In this document: positions 8,637 to 17,465 of the stretch, piece by piece | How the letters are laid out: each line of letters begins with the position of its first letter | Numbering within the stretch: position 1 is the stretch's first letter | NCBI RefSeq assembly: GCF_000336815.1 | Contig: NZ_AOLG01000051.1 | Coordinates: forward strand, 1 to 48,821 | Length of the DNA stretch: 48,821 bases | Source: Haloferax prahovense DSM 18310 | Lineage (GTDB): Archaea; Halobacteriota; Halobacteria; Halobacteriales; Haloferacaceae | Reading direction: 5' to 3' | Notes under the pieces: generated by a model | The model's database searches: none | What the model saw: only the letters and a program-made list of their open reading frames with translations | Told to the model about the DNA's origin: nothing | Program-made: the position numbers and the translations under genes

Positions 8637-8644
8637 TATTTTAT
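8637..8644 (+). promoter_or_regulatory. TATA element of the thioester-protein operon
   Basis: TATTTTAT is centred 27 bases before the ATG at 8668 with purine-rich AGAAG in front as a possible BRE. This predicts a leaderless mRNA covering the three genes to 16731 and supports the chosen start. Confidence 0.65.
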
Positions 8645-8667
8645 CTCTCCTATCAGATGAACATACC

Positions 8668-11600
8668 ATGAGGCCTACGACCAGCAACAGGACTAAACTC
8701 TTGAGTTTAGTTCTGACGGGGGTTGTGGTTCTATCCATGGTGGTAGGGCCCGTTAGCGCGAGCACCCTCGCCTCAGAAGATGCATCGGCCTCACTCAGCG
8801 GAGGGGGTTCCGTTCCGATCGACGGAGCAACGACACCCGCGGTGAGTGACGAGTTGAAGATAGACGCCGGAGAGAACGTCTCCGTGTGGCAGTATTCACT
8901 ACTGACACTCCGGCCAAATAATCCAGCAGCGTCGAGTGAATTTGTCACACTCGACGACGTCCCGTACATCAGCCACGAGATACGGAACACGAATATCTTC
9001 GTCGGGACGAGCGACCTGGAAACCAGTTTGGACAAAAATCGAATCTACGTCTTCAACAAGACGGAGATCACCGCGACCTTCAATCCGGGCAAAGCCGGAA
9101 AGAGCAGCGTGGTCGACGGGGAGAAAGTCCAGTTGGTCGCTGTCCGCCTGAAGGAGGGCGCGAAGCAACCGGGTGGCATCAGCGATATCGGCAACCTGCT
9201 CACGACGAGCGAAGACACGAACGCCGAAATCGTTCGCAAGTTCACGGGGGAGAGCGGAGAGCAGAACTTCAAATTCACCCCCGACAAGTCCGGACAGTAC
9301 ATCTTCGCGACGGTTCTCGTCGAAAACAGCACCGACCCGGGTCTGGTGCAGGGCTCCTCGGCCGGTAACCTCACCGCCGAAGGGAACGTGACGGTCGTCG
9401 GCTTCGACCACTTCCTCGTGCAGGACGGTCGGTCGACGGTGACGCCGCCGGAAGTCGCCGCGGTCGGCAACGACGTGAACGTCGACGTCGACGCGTCGAA
9501 CCTGGGCACGGACGACGTTTCGCACACGACGATTCTCCTGAACGAGTCGGTCCTCGGCGACCAGCAGCAGACGATTCAGCTCAACGGGAGCGAAGTCGAG
9601 GAGATTCAGTCGTCCATCGACCGAATCGAGGGAGCGACCGACGTGAAGCCCGGAACGAACTTCGCCGGGAGCACGCTTCCCGCGAGCCGCTACAACGGGA
9701 ACACGAACATCGTCTCGCTGCTCTCGCGGCTCGCCGGTGAAGACAGCGTGACCCAGACCGACGACACGGTCATCTACACGAGTATCAACGGAACCGTCGG
9801 CGGACCGAAGGAGACGGTCACGCTTCGCACGACCGAGAACTTCACGCCGGGTAACTACTCTGTCGTTCACTTCGCGACCGCACAGAACGGCACGGCGACG
9901 CTGAGCAACAAGGCGACCGTCCAGCTCGTCGACGGCGTCCAGCTCAACATCGAGCCGAGCGCGGTCGAAATCCAGCAGGGAGACAGCGTCACGCTCAACG
10001 TCACCCGAGCGGACACCGGCGACCGCGTCGCTGGTGCGAACGTGACCTACAACGGCAAGACGTTCACGACCGATTCGAACGGTCAGGTGACGTTCACGCC
10101 CGTCGAGTCCGGAACCGCGACGGTCACGAAAGAGCCGTCGGACGGAACCGCGTACATCTCGTCGAGCGTCGACCTGTACGTCATCACGCCGGAAATCCAA
10201 CTCACCGACTACAACGTCTCGTCGACGTCGGTGACGACGGACGAGACGGTGACGGTCAACGCGACCATCGAGAACACCGACTACTTCGGTGGAAACTTCA
10301 CGGTCGACCTCAAGCGTGACGGCCAGACCGTCGAGTCGAAGACGGTGTTCGTCGACGAAGGCGAGACCGTCGTCGAGCAGTTCGAACTGAGCTTCGACAC
10401 GCCGGGCACGTACGATGTGACGGTCAACGAAGCGCCGCCGACGGCCATCGAGGTCAGCGGCGTCCCGGACATCGTCTACTCGAACCTCACGGTTCCGAGC
10501 CAAGTCTCGCCCGGGGATACGACCGTCGTCAGCGCCGACATCCGTAACAACGGGACCGGCACCGGCGAGTACAACGCGTCGCTCGTCATCGACCGCCAGA
10601 CCGTCGAGTGGATGAACGGCACACTCACACCCGACGAATCCACGACGGTCACCTTCGAGAAGGAACTCGGACCCGGCACGTACCAGATCGCGGTCGACGG
10701 GCTTCCCGCCCAGACCGTGACGGTCGACAAACCGGCGAACCTCGAGTACTCGAACCAGCAGGTCAACGAGACCGAAATCGGACTCGAGGACGCGGTCAAC
10801 GTGAGCGCGACGGTCACGAACACCGGCGACGTGTCGGACACGTTCACCGCCACGCTCTCGGTCGACGACGAAATCACACAGACGAAGGCTGTGACGCTCG
10901 ACGGGGGCGAATCGAAGACGGTCTCGTTCACCGTCTCCGGTCTCGAACTCGGTGAGCACACGGTCCGCATCGGCGACCTCTCGCCCGAGACGGTCACCGT
11001 GAAGGCACCGGACATCACGCCGACGCTGTCGGTCGAGACGAACGTCACGAAAGGCGTCGTGCCGGTCAACGCGACGGTGAAGAACCGCGGTAACGTCGAG
11101 GCGACGGGCGTCGACGTAATCGTGGAGGCGAAAGCCGACAACGGTGGGTCCTGGGAAGAACTCACCAGTCGGTCGGTCGACCTCGCCGCGGGCGAGTCGG
11201 TCGATATCAACACGACGCTCGCACGCGTGGACGCGCGGAACTACTCCGTTCGCGTCATCGCCGACCCGGCTGACGAAATCGCCGAGGCGAGCGAGACGAA
11301 CAACGAGGTCAGCGCACGCGTCACCGGCGGTCCGCTCGCGAAGGGCTACGTCAAGCTGCCCGACGGGAGCGCCGCCGTGGACGACCTCGTCTACACAAGC
11401 CGCACGAACCCCGGCAACGAGTCGTGGTTCGTCGGACAGACGTTCACCGACGAGAATGGTCGGTTCCTCGTGCCGGTCGTCAACGGAACCGCACAGACGA
11501 TTGCGTACGTGCAGGACGAAGCGAGCGGCTGGAGCGGCGACCACCCGCGCGACGGGTCGCCCGACATCTACTCGCTCCACACGACGCGCGGAACCGAGCG

Positions 11601-14283
11601 GGTTCTGAACGTCGGGAACACGACGCTCCCCGACGCCGGCCTGCTGAACGTCACCGTCGTCGACCAAGACGGTGACCCCGTGGAGAACGCGACGATTGCG
11701 GTCCACCACAACAACGACGGCACCCGCTCGGGTGTCGCGTACAAGTCCAACGCCGACGGGCTCCTCCCGGCCGGTGAAGGCGACAAGACCGGTATCGAGG
11801 TCCGCGGCGACATGGAAGTCCGTGTCACGCCGCCGGAGAACGACCGGTTCGTCAACCGGACGTACTGGCAGAACCTCACGGTCGACACGAGCGGCGCGAA
11901 CCTCACCTTCCGCCTCGCGGAGGGTGCTGACCTCTCGCCCGAACTCGACGTCGAACAGCAACAGCGGTTCAACGACGGCGTGAACGCCTCCGTGACCGTC
12001 TCGAACGACGGTCTCGTCAACGTCTCGAACGCGACGGTCAACCTGACCGTCGAGGCCGCAAACGGTGCCACGGAGACGTACACGAAGTACACCGGCAACC
12101 TCTCCGACAGCACCGACGCGCCGAACAACGAGACGACGCTCAGCTACGACCTGACCGAGTTCGCCAGCGAGGAACTCCTCGGAACCCTCGCACAGGGTAA
12201 CGCGCGGGTGACCGCGACGGTCGACCCGGCGAACGAGATTCCCGAGACGGACGAGACGAACAACCAGGTCGTCAACTCCACGCGCGTGGTCTACGCCGAC
12301 CCGGCGGTCCGTATCCAGGGACAGAGCACGGTGCTCCAGAGCCAGAGCGCGACACTCGTCGTGTTCACGAAGAACAACGGTACCGCGCCGACCGGTGAGT
12401 TCAACGTGACCGTCGACTACGACGACGGGACGACGGAGAACATCACCATCGGAAACCTCGGCGTCCAACAGCCCAACACGACGCGCGTCACCCACAGCTT
12501 CGCGACGGGTGGCGACAAGGTCGTGACCGCGAGCGTCTCCGACGGCGTCCCGTTCGACAACAACGAGTCGACGAAGAACGTCACGGTGAAGCCGTACACG
12601 CTGAGCATCGATGACGAGGACGTCTCGGTGCCCTCGACGGTCGTGAACAACTCGACCGTCACCGTCCTCGCCGAGTTCGACGCGAACTACCCCTCGGACG
12701 TCAACGCGACGGTTTCGCTCCCCGCGGGGCTCGAACTCGTCGACGGACAGCGCGCTGAGAAACAGGTCCGGTCGTCGGCAAAGGGCGGTTCGGTTGCGTG
12801 GAAGGTCCGCGGCAACACGACCGCCGACATCGACGACGCGCAGCTAGACGTCACCGTCGAAGCGTTCGGCCAGAGCGACACGGCGTCCGCGACGACGAAC
12901 GTCACGGTGCCGAAGGTCCGCTACACGACGACGAACGCGACGACGCTCGAGTCCGCGGGCGAGACGCAGTCGCTCGCACTCAACATCTCGGACGCGACGA
13001 CCTACGAGCACACCCTCAACGTGACTGTGCAGTCCGGGACGGACGGACGGACGCTTCAGGGTCTCGAATACCTGTTCTCCTACCCCTACTGGTGTGTCGA
13101 ACAGACGACGACCCAGATGATGTCCGCGCTCCGGACCGACCAGTACTACCGCAACGGTGACCTCCCGAGCAACTACGACCGCGACCGTGCGAACAGCACG
13201 ATTAGCGCGGGTATCAGCAAGCTCGCCGATGAGGACACGCCCGGTGCGTACGTCAACATCTCCCAGCACGACAACGGCGCGTGGAGCATGTACGGCAACA
13301 ACCCGCGCGGTGACCTGTTCTACACCATCTACGCCCTGCAGGGCGTGAGCGCCGTCTCCGACGACACGGTGCAGAGCAGTCGCACGGACGTGAACAAGAG
13401 TCTGCAAAACATCAACCAGAGCGGTGCGGTGCTCTGGCTGGCAGACAAACAGCGCAACAACGGACGTGTCCGCCCGAGCGGGTACTTCCTCCGCGACGAC
13501 ACCTCCGCGACCGCCTACACGACGGTCGCAATCGACCGCGCTGGCGACGACCTCAACGCGACCGCACAGACGGCCGCCAACGAGTTCAGCGTCGACGCAG
13601 CGGTCTACCTCATCGAACAGCAGAACGGCGACGGAAGCTGGGAAGCCGGTTCGAGAGAAGCGCAGGCAACCGCCTACGCGGTGCAGGCGCTCGCAGCGGT
13701 CAACGACAGCGACACCCTCTGGACGCAGGTCAACAACGAACTGAGTTCGGGTAACGTGTCGATGGCCCTCGACAGCGGTGTCCAGTGGCTCGCGGCGAAC
13801 CAGCGGGAAGACGGTTCCTGGGCTGGTTACACGAACTCGCCGTACTGGAGCAACACCGGTGAGAAGGCCCGCGCGACGGGCAACGCGATCATCGCGTTGA
13901 ACGCCGCGGAGGGCTACACGGCGGCGAGCAACGATACCGTCTCCGACGGTGTCGGCTACCTCGTCAGCATCTACCAGCAGGGTGGCTCCTTCGGTAACAC
14001 GCGTGCGACCGGCGTCGCAATCGACGCTCTCACCACGGCGGACCAGCGGAACGCTGGTGCGCAGACGGTGACGGTCGAAATTAACTCGACCTTCACGGAG
14101 GACGTCACCGTCGACGGCAACACGCCGACGGCCACGGTGTCCTTCACGACTGACGAACTCGAGACGCTTCGTGAGACCGGTACTATCACGCTGACCGTCG
14201 AGAACTCGACTCAGACTCCAGTCGTTGTCGGTGCCGAGTCCGAACAGCTCGTCAACGAACAAGAGTACGAGGACACCAACTGA
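8668..14283 (+). CDS. Giant secreted alpha-2-macroglobulin-like thioester protein
   Basis: This 1871-residue secreted protein has a signal peptide (about 1-35, ending VGPVSAS), a unique N-terminal domain (about 60-260), Ig-like domains, and four tandem CARDB-type repeats of about 90 residues starting near 508, 599, 689 and 781. A carboxypeptidase-regulatory-like region follows (about 890-1090), two more CARDB-like domains (from about 1090 and 1211), then beta domains (from about 1315) matching the pre-thioester part of bacterial alpha-2-macroglobulins. LEYLFSYPYWCVEQTTTQMM carries the thioester pair Cys1476/Gln1479. The alpha/alpha-toroid after it has repeats DGSWEAG (1655), DGSWAGY (1715), GGSFGNT (1772). 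In characterised relatives the internal thioester covalently traps proteases or other nucleophiles. No C-terminal anchor is present. No obvious bait region was seen. Confidence 0.85.
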   Translation: MRPTTSNRTKLLSLVLTGVVVLSMVVGPVSASTLASEDASASLSGGGSVPIDGATTPAVSDELKIDAGENVSVWQYSLLTLRPNNPAASSEFVTLDDVPYISHEIRNTNIFVGTSDLETSLDKNRIYVFNKTEITATFNPGKAGKSSVVDGEKVQLVAVRLKEGAKQPGGISDIGNLLTTSEDTNAEIVRKFTGESGEQNFKFTPDKSGQYIFATVLVENSTDPGLVQGSSAGNLTAEGNVTVVGFDHFLVQDGRSTVTPPEVAAVGNDVNVDVDASNLGTDDVSHTTILLNESVLGDQQQTIQLNGSEVEEIQSSIDRIEGATDVKPGTNFAGSTLPASRYNGNTNIVSLLSRLAGEDSVTQTDDTVIYTSINGTVGGPKETVTLRTTENFTPGNYSVVHFATAQNGTATLSNKATVQLVDGVQLNIEPSAVEIQQGDSVTLNVTRADTGDRVAGANVTYNGKTFTTDSNGQVTFTPVESGTATVTKEPSDGTAYISSSVDLYVITPEIQLTDYNVSSTSVTTDETVTVNATIENTDYFGGNFTVDLKRDGQTVESKTVFVDEGETVVEQFELSFDTPGTYDVTVNEAPPTAIEVSGVPDIVYSNLTVPSQVSPGDTTVVSADIRNNGTGTGEYNASLVIDRQTVEWMNGTLTPDESTTVTFEKELGPGTYQIAVDGLPAQTVTVDKPANLEYSNQQVNETEIGLEDAVNVSATVTNTGDVSDTFTATLSVDDEITQTKAVTLDGGESKTVSFTVSGLELGEHTVRIGDLSPETVTVKAPDITPTLSVETNVTKGVVPVNATVKNRGNVEATGVDVIVEAKADNGGSWEELTSRSVDLAAGESVDINTTLARVDARNYSVRVIADPADEIAEASETNNEVSARVTGGPLAKGYVKLPDGSAAVDDLVYTSRTNPGNESWFVGQTFTDENGRFLVPVVNGTAQTIAYVQDEASGWSGDHPRDGSPDIYSLHTTRGTERVLNVGNTTLPDAGLLNVTVVDQDGDPVENATIAVHHNNDGTRSGVAYKSNADGLLPAGEGDKTGIEVRGDMEVRVTPPENDRFVNRTYWQNLTVDTSGANLTFRLAEGADLSPELDVEQQQRFNDGVNASVTVSNDGLVNVSNATVNLTVEAANGATETYTKYTGNLSDSTDAPNNETTLSYDLTEFASEELLGTLAQGNARVTATVDPANEIPETDETNNQVVNSTRVVYADPAVRIQGQSTVLQSQSATLVVFTKNNGTAPTGEFNVTVDYDDGTTENITIGNLGVQQPNTTRVTHSFATGGDKVVTASVSDGVPFDNNESTKNVTVKPYTLSIDDEDVSVPSTVVNNSTVTVLAEFDANYPSDVNATVSLPAGLELVDGQRAEKQVRSSAKGGSVAWKVRGNTTADIDDAQLDVTVEAFGQSDTASATTNVTVPKVRYTTTNATTLESAGETQSLALNISDATTYEHTLNVTVQSGTDGRTLQGLEYLFSYPYWCVEQTTTQMMSALRTDQYYRNGDLPSNYDRDRANSTISAGISKLADEDTPGAYVNISQHDNGAWSMYGNNPRGDLFYTIYALQGVSAVSDDTVQSSRTDVNKSLQNINQSGAVLWLADKQRNNGRVRPSGYFLRDDTSATAYTTVAIDRAGDDLNATAQTAANEFSVDAAVYLIEQQNGDGSWEAGSREAQATAYAVQALAAVNDSDTLWTQVNNELSSGNVSMALDSGVQWLAANQREDGSWAGYTNSPYWSNTGEKARATGNAIIALNAAEGYTAASNDTVSDGVGYLVSIYQQGGSFGNTRATGVAIDALTTADQRNAGAQTVTVEINSTFTEDVTVDGNTPTATVSFTTDELETLRETGTITLTVENSTQTPVVVGAESEQLVNEQEYEDTN

Positions 14284-14292
14284 GGAGAAACG

Positions 14293-15492
14293 ATGACACG
14301 AAAACTTTCAACGACACTGGCTGCCCTCCTGGTCGTGGCATCGATATCGTTCGGTGTCGGTCCGGGCGTTGTGTCTGCTGCGGACCCGTTCAGCGTCGAA
14401 ATCGACGCGCCGGACGACCTCAGCACGAACGGCAACCAGACGATTGCAGTAACGGTTACGAACAACGACAGCACCGCGCTCCTCAACCCGCTCGTCGAGG
14501 TCCCGATTAGCAGTCCGGTCGGCCTCCCGAACGGAGCCGAAGACGCGGTGTACGTGAACGACACGTCGGATCTGCGGGACGCGGCCGTCCAGCAGAGTAC
14601 GATCTCGACCGGCGAATCCCTGGTCATCACGGGCGAAGTGGTGCCGGCCGGCGAATCCCGGACCTACCACTTCAACGTGACCGTCTCATCGGCGGGGACC
14701 ACGTCGCTGACCGCCGACGCGCGCCCGCTGTACAACGAGCCGAACAACGTTCGGACGACCGAACAACTCGACGTGAGCGGCGTCGGAACGGTCAACGCGA
14801 GCGTCGTGGACAACGACGGAAACGCCGTCAGTGGCGCGTCCGTCGTCCTCGACGGACAGAGCCAAGCCGACTCGGTCAGCGAGACGGTGCTCGAAGGCGA
14901 CCACACGGTCGGCGCGAGCCTGACGAACGCGCCCGAGTTCACCGTCGGCGTCGGTATCTCCGAGACGGCGTCTGTCACCTTCGTCGACGGCGACGACAGC
15001 ATCCAACCCGTCGCCTACGTCGGCGACGCGCCGTCGCTCGTCGGTGACTCGACCTCGGAATCGGACGGGAACGCGAAGACGCCCGTCAACACGACGGTGT
15101 CCGTGACCATCTCGAAGAGTGACGGCACGGTCGTCTACGACATCGCACCGCCGAGCGACAAACCGTTCCGCGGGAACGGCGTCGCGACGACCGACGCGAA
15201 CCTCGTCAGCCAGACGACGGTCGACGACGAGACGCGGGTCCAACTCAACCAGACCGGCGTCGGGACGCAGGTCTCCGTGGAGTTCGAAGGCTACGAACTC
15301 GGGAACGCAGACCTCGACGGCGACGTCGACGCGGACGACGCGTCCGCAATCGCACAGGCCGCCTCGAGCGGCTCTGATGCCGCCTACGGCGACGTCAACG
15401 GCGACGGTCAGGTGAACGCGGTCGACGCGATGCTCGTCCAGCAGTACAGCGAGAACAACCGCGACGCCGACTACACCATCGGAGGTACATAA
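14293..15492 (+). CDS. Secreted protein with C-terminal dockerin (adaptor candidate)
   Basis: The 399-residue protein has a signal peptide (1-29, ending GVVSAAD), a beta domain of CARDB/NEW3 kind (about 32-160), a second carboxypeptidase-regulatory-like domain (about 165-235, ASVVDNDGNAVSGASVVLDG) and a C-terminal dockerin. Its two calcium-loop repeats are DLDGDVDADD (from about 340) and DVNGDGQVNAVD (367-378). A GGAG ribosome binding site at 14284-14287 lies five bases before the ATG, only nine bases after the stop of the thioester protein, so the genes are co-transcribed. There is no membrane anchor. I infer that it links the thioester protein to the cohesin protein encoded next; direct binding is not shown by sequence. 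Confidence 0.87.
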   Translation: MTRKLSTTLAALLVVASISFGVGPGVVSAADPFSVEIDAPDDLSTNGNQTIAVTVTNNDSTALLNPLVEVPISSPVGLPNGAEDAVYVNDTSDLRDAAVQQSTISTGESLVITGEVVPAGESRTYHFNVTVSSAGTTSLTADARPLYNEPNNVRTTEQLDVSGVGTVNASVVDNDGNAVSGASVVLDGQSQADSVSETVLEGDHTVGASLTNAPEFTVGVGISETASVTFVDGDDSIQPVAYVGDAPSLVGDSTSESDGNAKTPVNTTVSVTISKSDGTVVYDIAPPSDKPFRGNGVATTDANLVSQTTVDDETRVQLNQTGVGTQVSVEFEGYELGNADLDGDVDADDASAIAQAASSGSDAAYGDVNGDGQVNAVDAMLVQQYSENNRDADYTIGGT

Positions 15493-15495
15493 CTC

Positions 15496-16731
15496 ATGAA
15501 CACGAAACAGCTACTCGCAGTAGCGATGTGCGCCGCCATGCTCGTCAGTGCAGTCGGCGTCGGTGGTGCGGGTGCCGCGACGGCCAAGACCGTCTCGGTC
15601 GACGCCGTCGGCTCGCTCGACGAACGCTCTGCGGACTCGACGGCGACGCTAACTGCGTACAACGTCGAGGACGCGGACGGTATCGGGTCGTACGAACTGA
15701 ACATCAGCTACGACGACAGCTTGGTCGACGTCTCGGTCGCCGGGAACTCCCGGTTCAACGTGGAGACGACCGACCACGGCAACGGAAAGATCACCGTCGT
15801 CGGGTACACGGGTGAGACCGCCGGCTCGACCGGAAACGTCTCGCTCGCGGACCTGACGGTGAGCGCGCAGTCCGTCGGGAGCGACACCGCCGCGTCCATC
15901 GACGTCACCGTCGAATCGATCACGGACACGAGAGGAAACCTCCTGTCGCACAGCGGCGACACGACGACCGTCGATGTGAACAACGTCGACGGCAGTACGC
16001 CGACCCCATCGACGCCGACGCCGTCGACGCCGACCACCGAAGCACCGTCGAGCGGCGGTGGCGGCGGTGGCGGCGGATCCGTTCCGAACAGCGGAACCTA
16101 CGAGAGCGTCCGGCTCTTCTACGGTTCGCAGGTCAGCGCGTCGCTCCCGGACGGTGCCACTGTGACGAACGTCGACGTGGCGTTCGGCAGCCAAGGAACC
16201 GGCGAGGTCATCGTCCGCGAGCGGACGAGCCTCCCCGGAACGGTCGGTCGACCGTCGAACGCCGCGATCGGCTACGTCCAAATCGACGTCCCGAACTCCC
16301 TCAGCGATTCGCCGTCGACGATAACGCTGAGCGTGAGACAGGACCGGCTTGACGAACTCGGAATTACGGCACAGGACCTCGCAGTCGAACGCTACAACGA
16401 CGAAAGCGGTGAGTGGGAGACCCTCGACACGCGCGTCGTGAGCGAGGGCGACGGACGGGTCGTGCTGGAAGTCGATACGCCCGGCTTCTCGTACTTCGCC
16501 GTGACGTCGACGCAGGCCGTGACGACGACGGCGGACGACGGTGGTGACACCACCACGTCCGACGACGATGGTGACGACACCACCACGTCCGACGACGGAA
16601 CGCCCGGCTTCGACGACGAGACGACGACCGGAGAGCCGACGACGACTGACTCGGTCATCCCCGGCTTCGGCGTCACCGCCGCGCTGATTGCGCTCGTCGC
16701 AATCGCGCTCATCGCGGTGCGACGCGAATAA
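15496..16731 (+). CDS. Cohesin surface anchor with PGF-pre-PGF and PGF-CTERM
   Basis: The 411 residues have a signal peptide (1-28), a cohesin domain (about 30-165, with DGIGSYELNISYD and STGNVSLADLTVSAQ), and a Pro/Thr then Gly linker (about 170-200). A PGF-pre-PGF domain follows (about 200-338, with RYNDESGEWETLDTRVV and DTPGFSYFAVTS), then a Thr/Asp-rich stalk with a repeated DDTTTSDD unit, and a PGF-CTERM tail: PGFG at 389-392, a hydrophobic helix and a final RRE. PGF-CTERM proteins are cut by archaeosortase A and joined to lipid at the cell surface. The start lies three bases after the stop of the dockerin gene. It is the obvious cell-surface receptor for that dockerin. Confidence 0.92.
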   Translation: MNTKQLLAVAMCAAMLVSAVGVGGAGAATAKTVSVDAVGSLDERSADSTATLTAYNVEDADGIGSYELNISYDDSLVDVSVAGNSRFNVETTDHGNGKITVVGYTGETAGSTGNVSLADLTVSAQSVGSDTAASIDVTVESITDTRGNLLSHSGDTTTVDVNNVDGSTPTPSTPTPSTPTTEAPSSGGGGGGGGSVPNSGTYESVRLFYGSQVSASLPDGATVTNVDVAFGSQGTGEVIVRERTSLPGTVGRPSNAAIGYVQIDVPNSLSDSPSTITLSVRQDRLDELGITAQDLAVERYNDESGEWETLDTRVVSEGDGRVVLEVDTPGFSYFAVTSTQAVTTTADDGGDTTTSDDDGDDTTTSDDGTPGFDDETTTGEPTTTDSVIPGFGVTAALIALVAIALIAVRRE

Positions 16732-16750
16732 CTCGCGTCACGGTTCTCGG

Positions 16751-16759
16751 TTCTTTTTT
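16751..16759 (+). terminator. T-run terminator after the thioester operon
   Basis: TTCTTTTTT lies about 20 bases after the stop of the cohesin gene. Archaeal RNA polymerase terminates at such T-runs. No strong hairpin precedes it. Confidence 0.5.
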
Positions 16760-16892
16760 GTTCGGTCTGCGCGGACGACTCGCTCCCGAAACGGACAGCC
16801 ATGCACGGCGCTGTTGAAATCCGTCGTTACGGAGCGTTTGTTGAGTCCGTGGTGAATAGCGGGCACGAGTTTACCGAACAGTACTTCCCCGG

Positions 16893-17402
16893 TTACCTGC
16901 GCGGAGTCGGTCTGTCACCCGGCCCCATCGAACGAGAGGATGACGGCTGACAGGTATCCATAGCACCGAACAACGTTCGAATCTCTCCGCGAGCGATATC
17001 GAACTGTACCTGAAAGCACTCGTTTTCGCCCCAGTCATCGACTAATTGGTCCACGTCCGATGTTGAGAAGGTGGCCTCGACTCGAGGATTCCGTGCAGTC
17101 ACCGTAATCTCGTAGGTGACATGCTGCCCCATCCACGATTCAATGACTTCAACCATATCAGCGCTGTTTCCCTCGATGCCTTCGAGCGTGTGCGATTGTT
17201 CGTACACAGAGTGGCCGTCTCTGAGAACAGTGATGTCGGCAGTAGTCTGAGCCTCCCGGACGTTGAGCACGCTGATCTTCCCGAGGCCGACACGTGGCGA
17301 CGATGGTTCATCACGAAGCGGGGGAGAACCCAGACAGCCTGCTCCGAGAGTAACGAAGGGGACAGCAGCGATGAAGCGGCGACGCGTAGCGGAGGGAGCC
17401 AT
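16893..17402 (-). CDS. Tat-type lipoprotein, unknown function
   Basis: The 169-residue protein starts with ATRRRFIAAVPFVTLGAGC: a twin-arginine motif and lipobox Cys23. The mature part (about 35-150) is beta-rich, for example KISVLNVREAQTTADITVLRDG and HVTYEITVTARN, which looks like a small Ig-type domain with an unpaired late Cys. It is the last gene of the minus-strand permease operon, 63 bases after the stalked surface protein, so it may be co-transcribed. I do not recognise a family with a known role. Confidence 0.8.
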   Translation of the reverse strand: MAPSATRRRFIAAVPFVTLGAGCLGSPPLRDEPSSPRVGLGKISVLNVREAQTTADITVLRDGHSVYEQSHTLEGIEGNSADMVEVIESWMGQHVTYEITVTARNPRVEATFSTSDVDQLVDDWGENECFQVQFDIARGEIRTLFGAMDTCQPSSSRSMGPGDRPTPRR

Positions 17403-17465
17403 TGTCGAATGGTTCGTAGAGGAACGTAAAGAAAAACACGCGAGGGGCGCAGCCGGCCGTCTCGA

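Noticed and set aside
8899-12495. Very long open frame antisense to the thioester protein
   Set aside because: GC-rich genes with strong third-position bias leave long open antisense frames. This one has Arg/Asp/Val-rich nonsense composition, no signal peptide or domain, and lies fully opposite a gene with clear domains.
16534-16607. Tandem repeat GACACCACCACGTCCGACGA in the cohesin anchor gene
   Set aside because: It is an in-frame duplication in the Asp/Thr stalk, common in such low-complexity regions, and not a separate element.
16801-16950. Short plus-strand frame MHGAVEIRRYG after the cohesin operon, with GCTGTTGAAATCC nearby
   Set aside because: It overlaps the lipoprotein gene end and has no ribosome binding site. 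The sequence vaguely recalls ends of haloarchaeal insertion sequences, but I cannot confirm one without a database.
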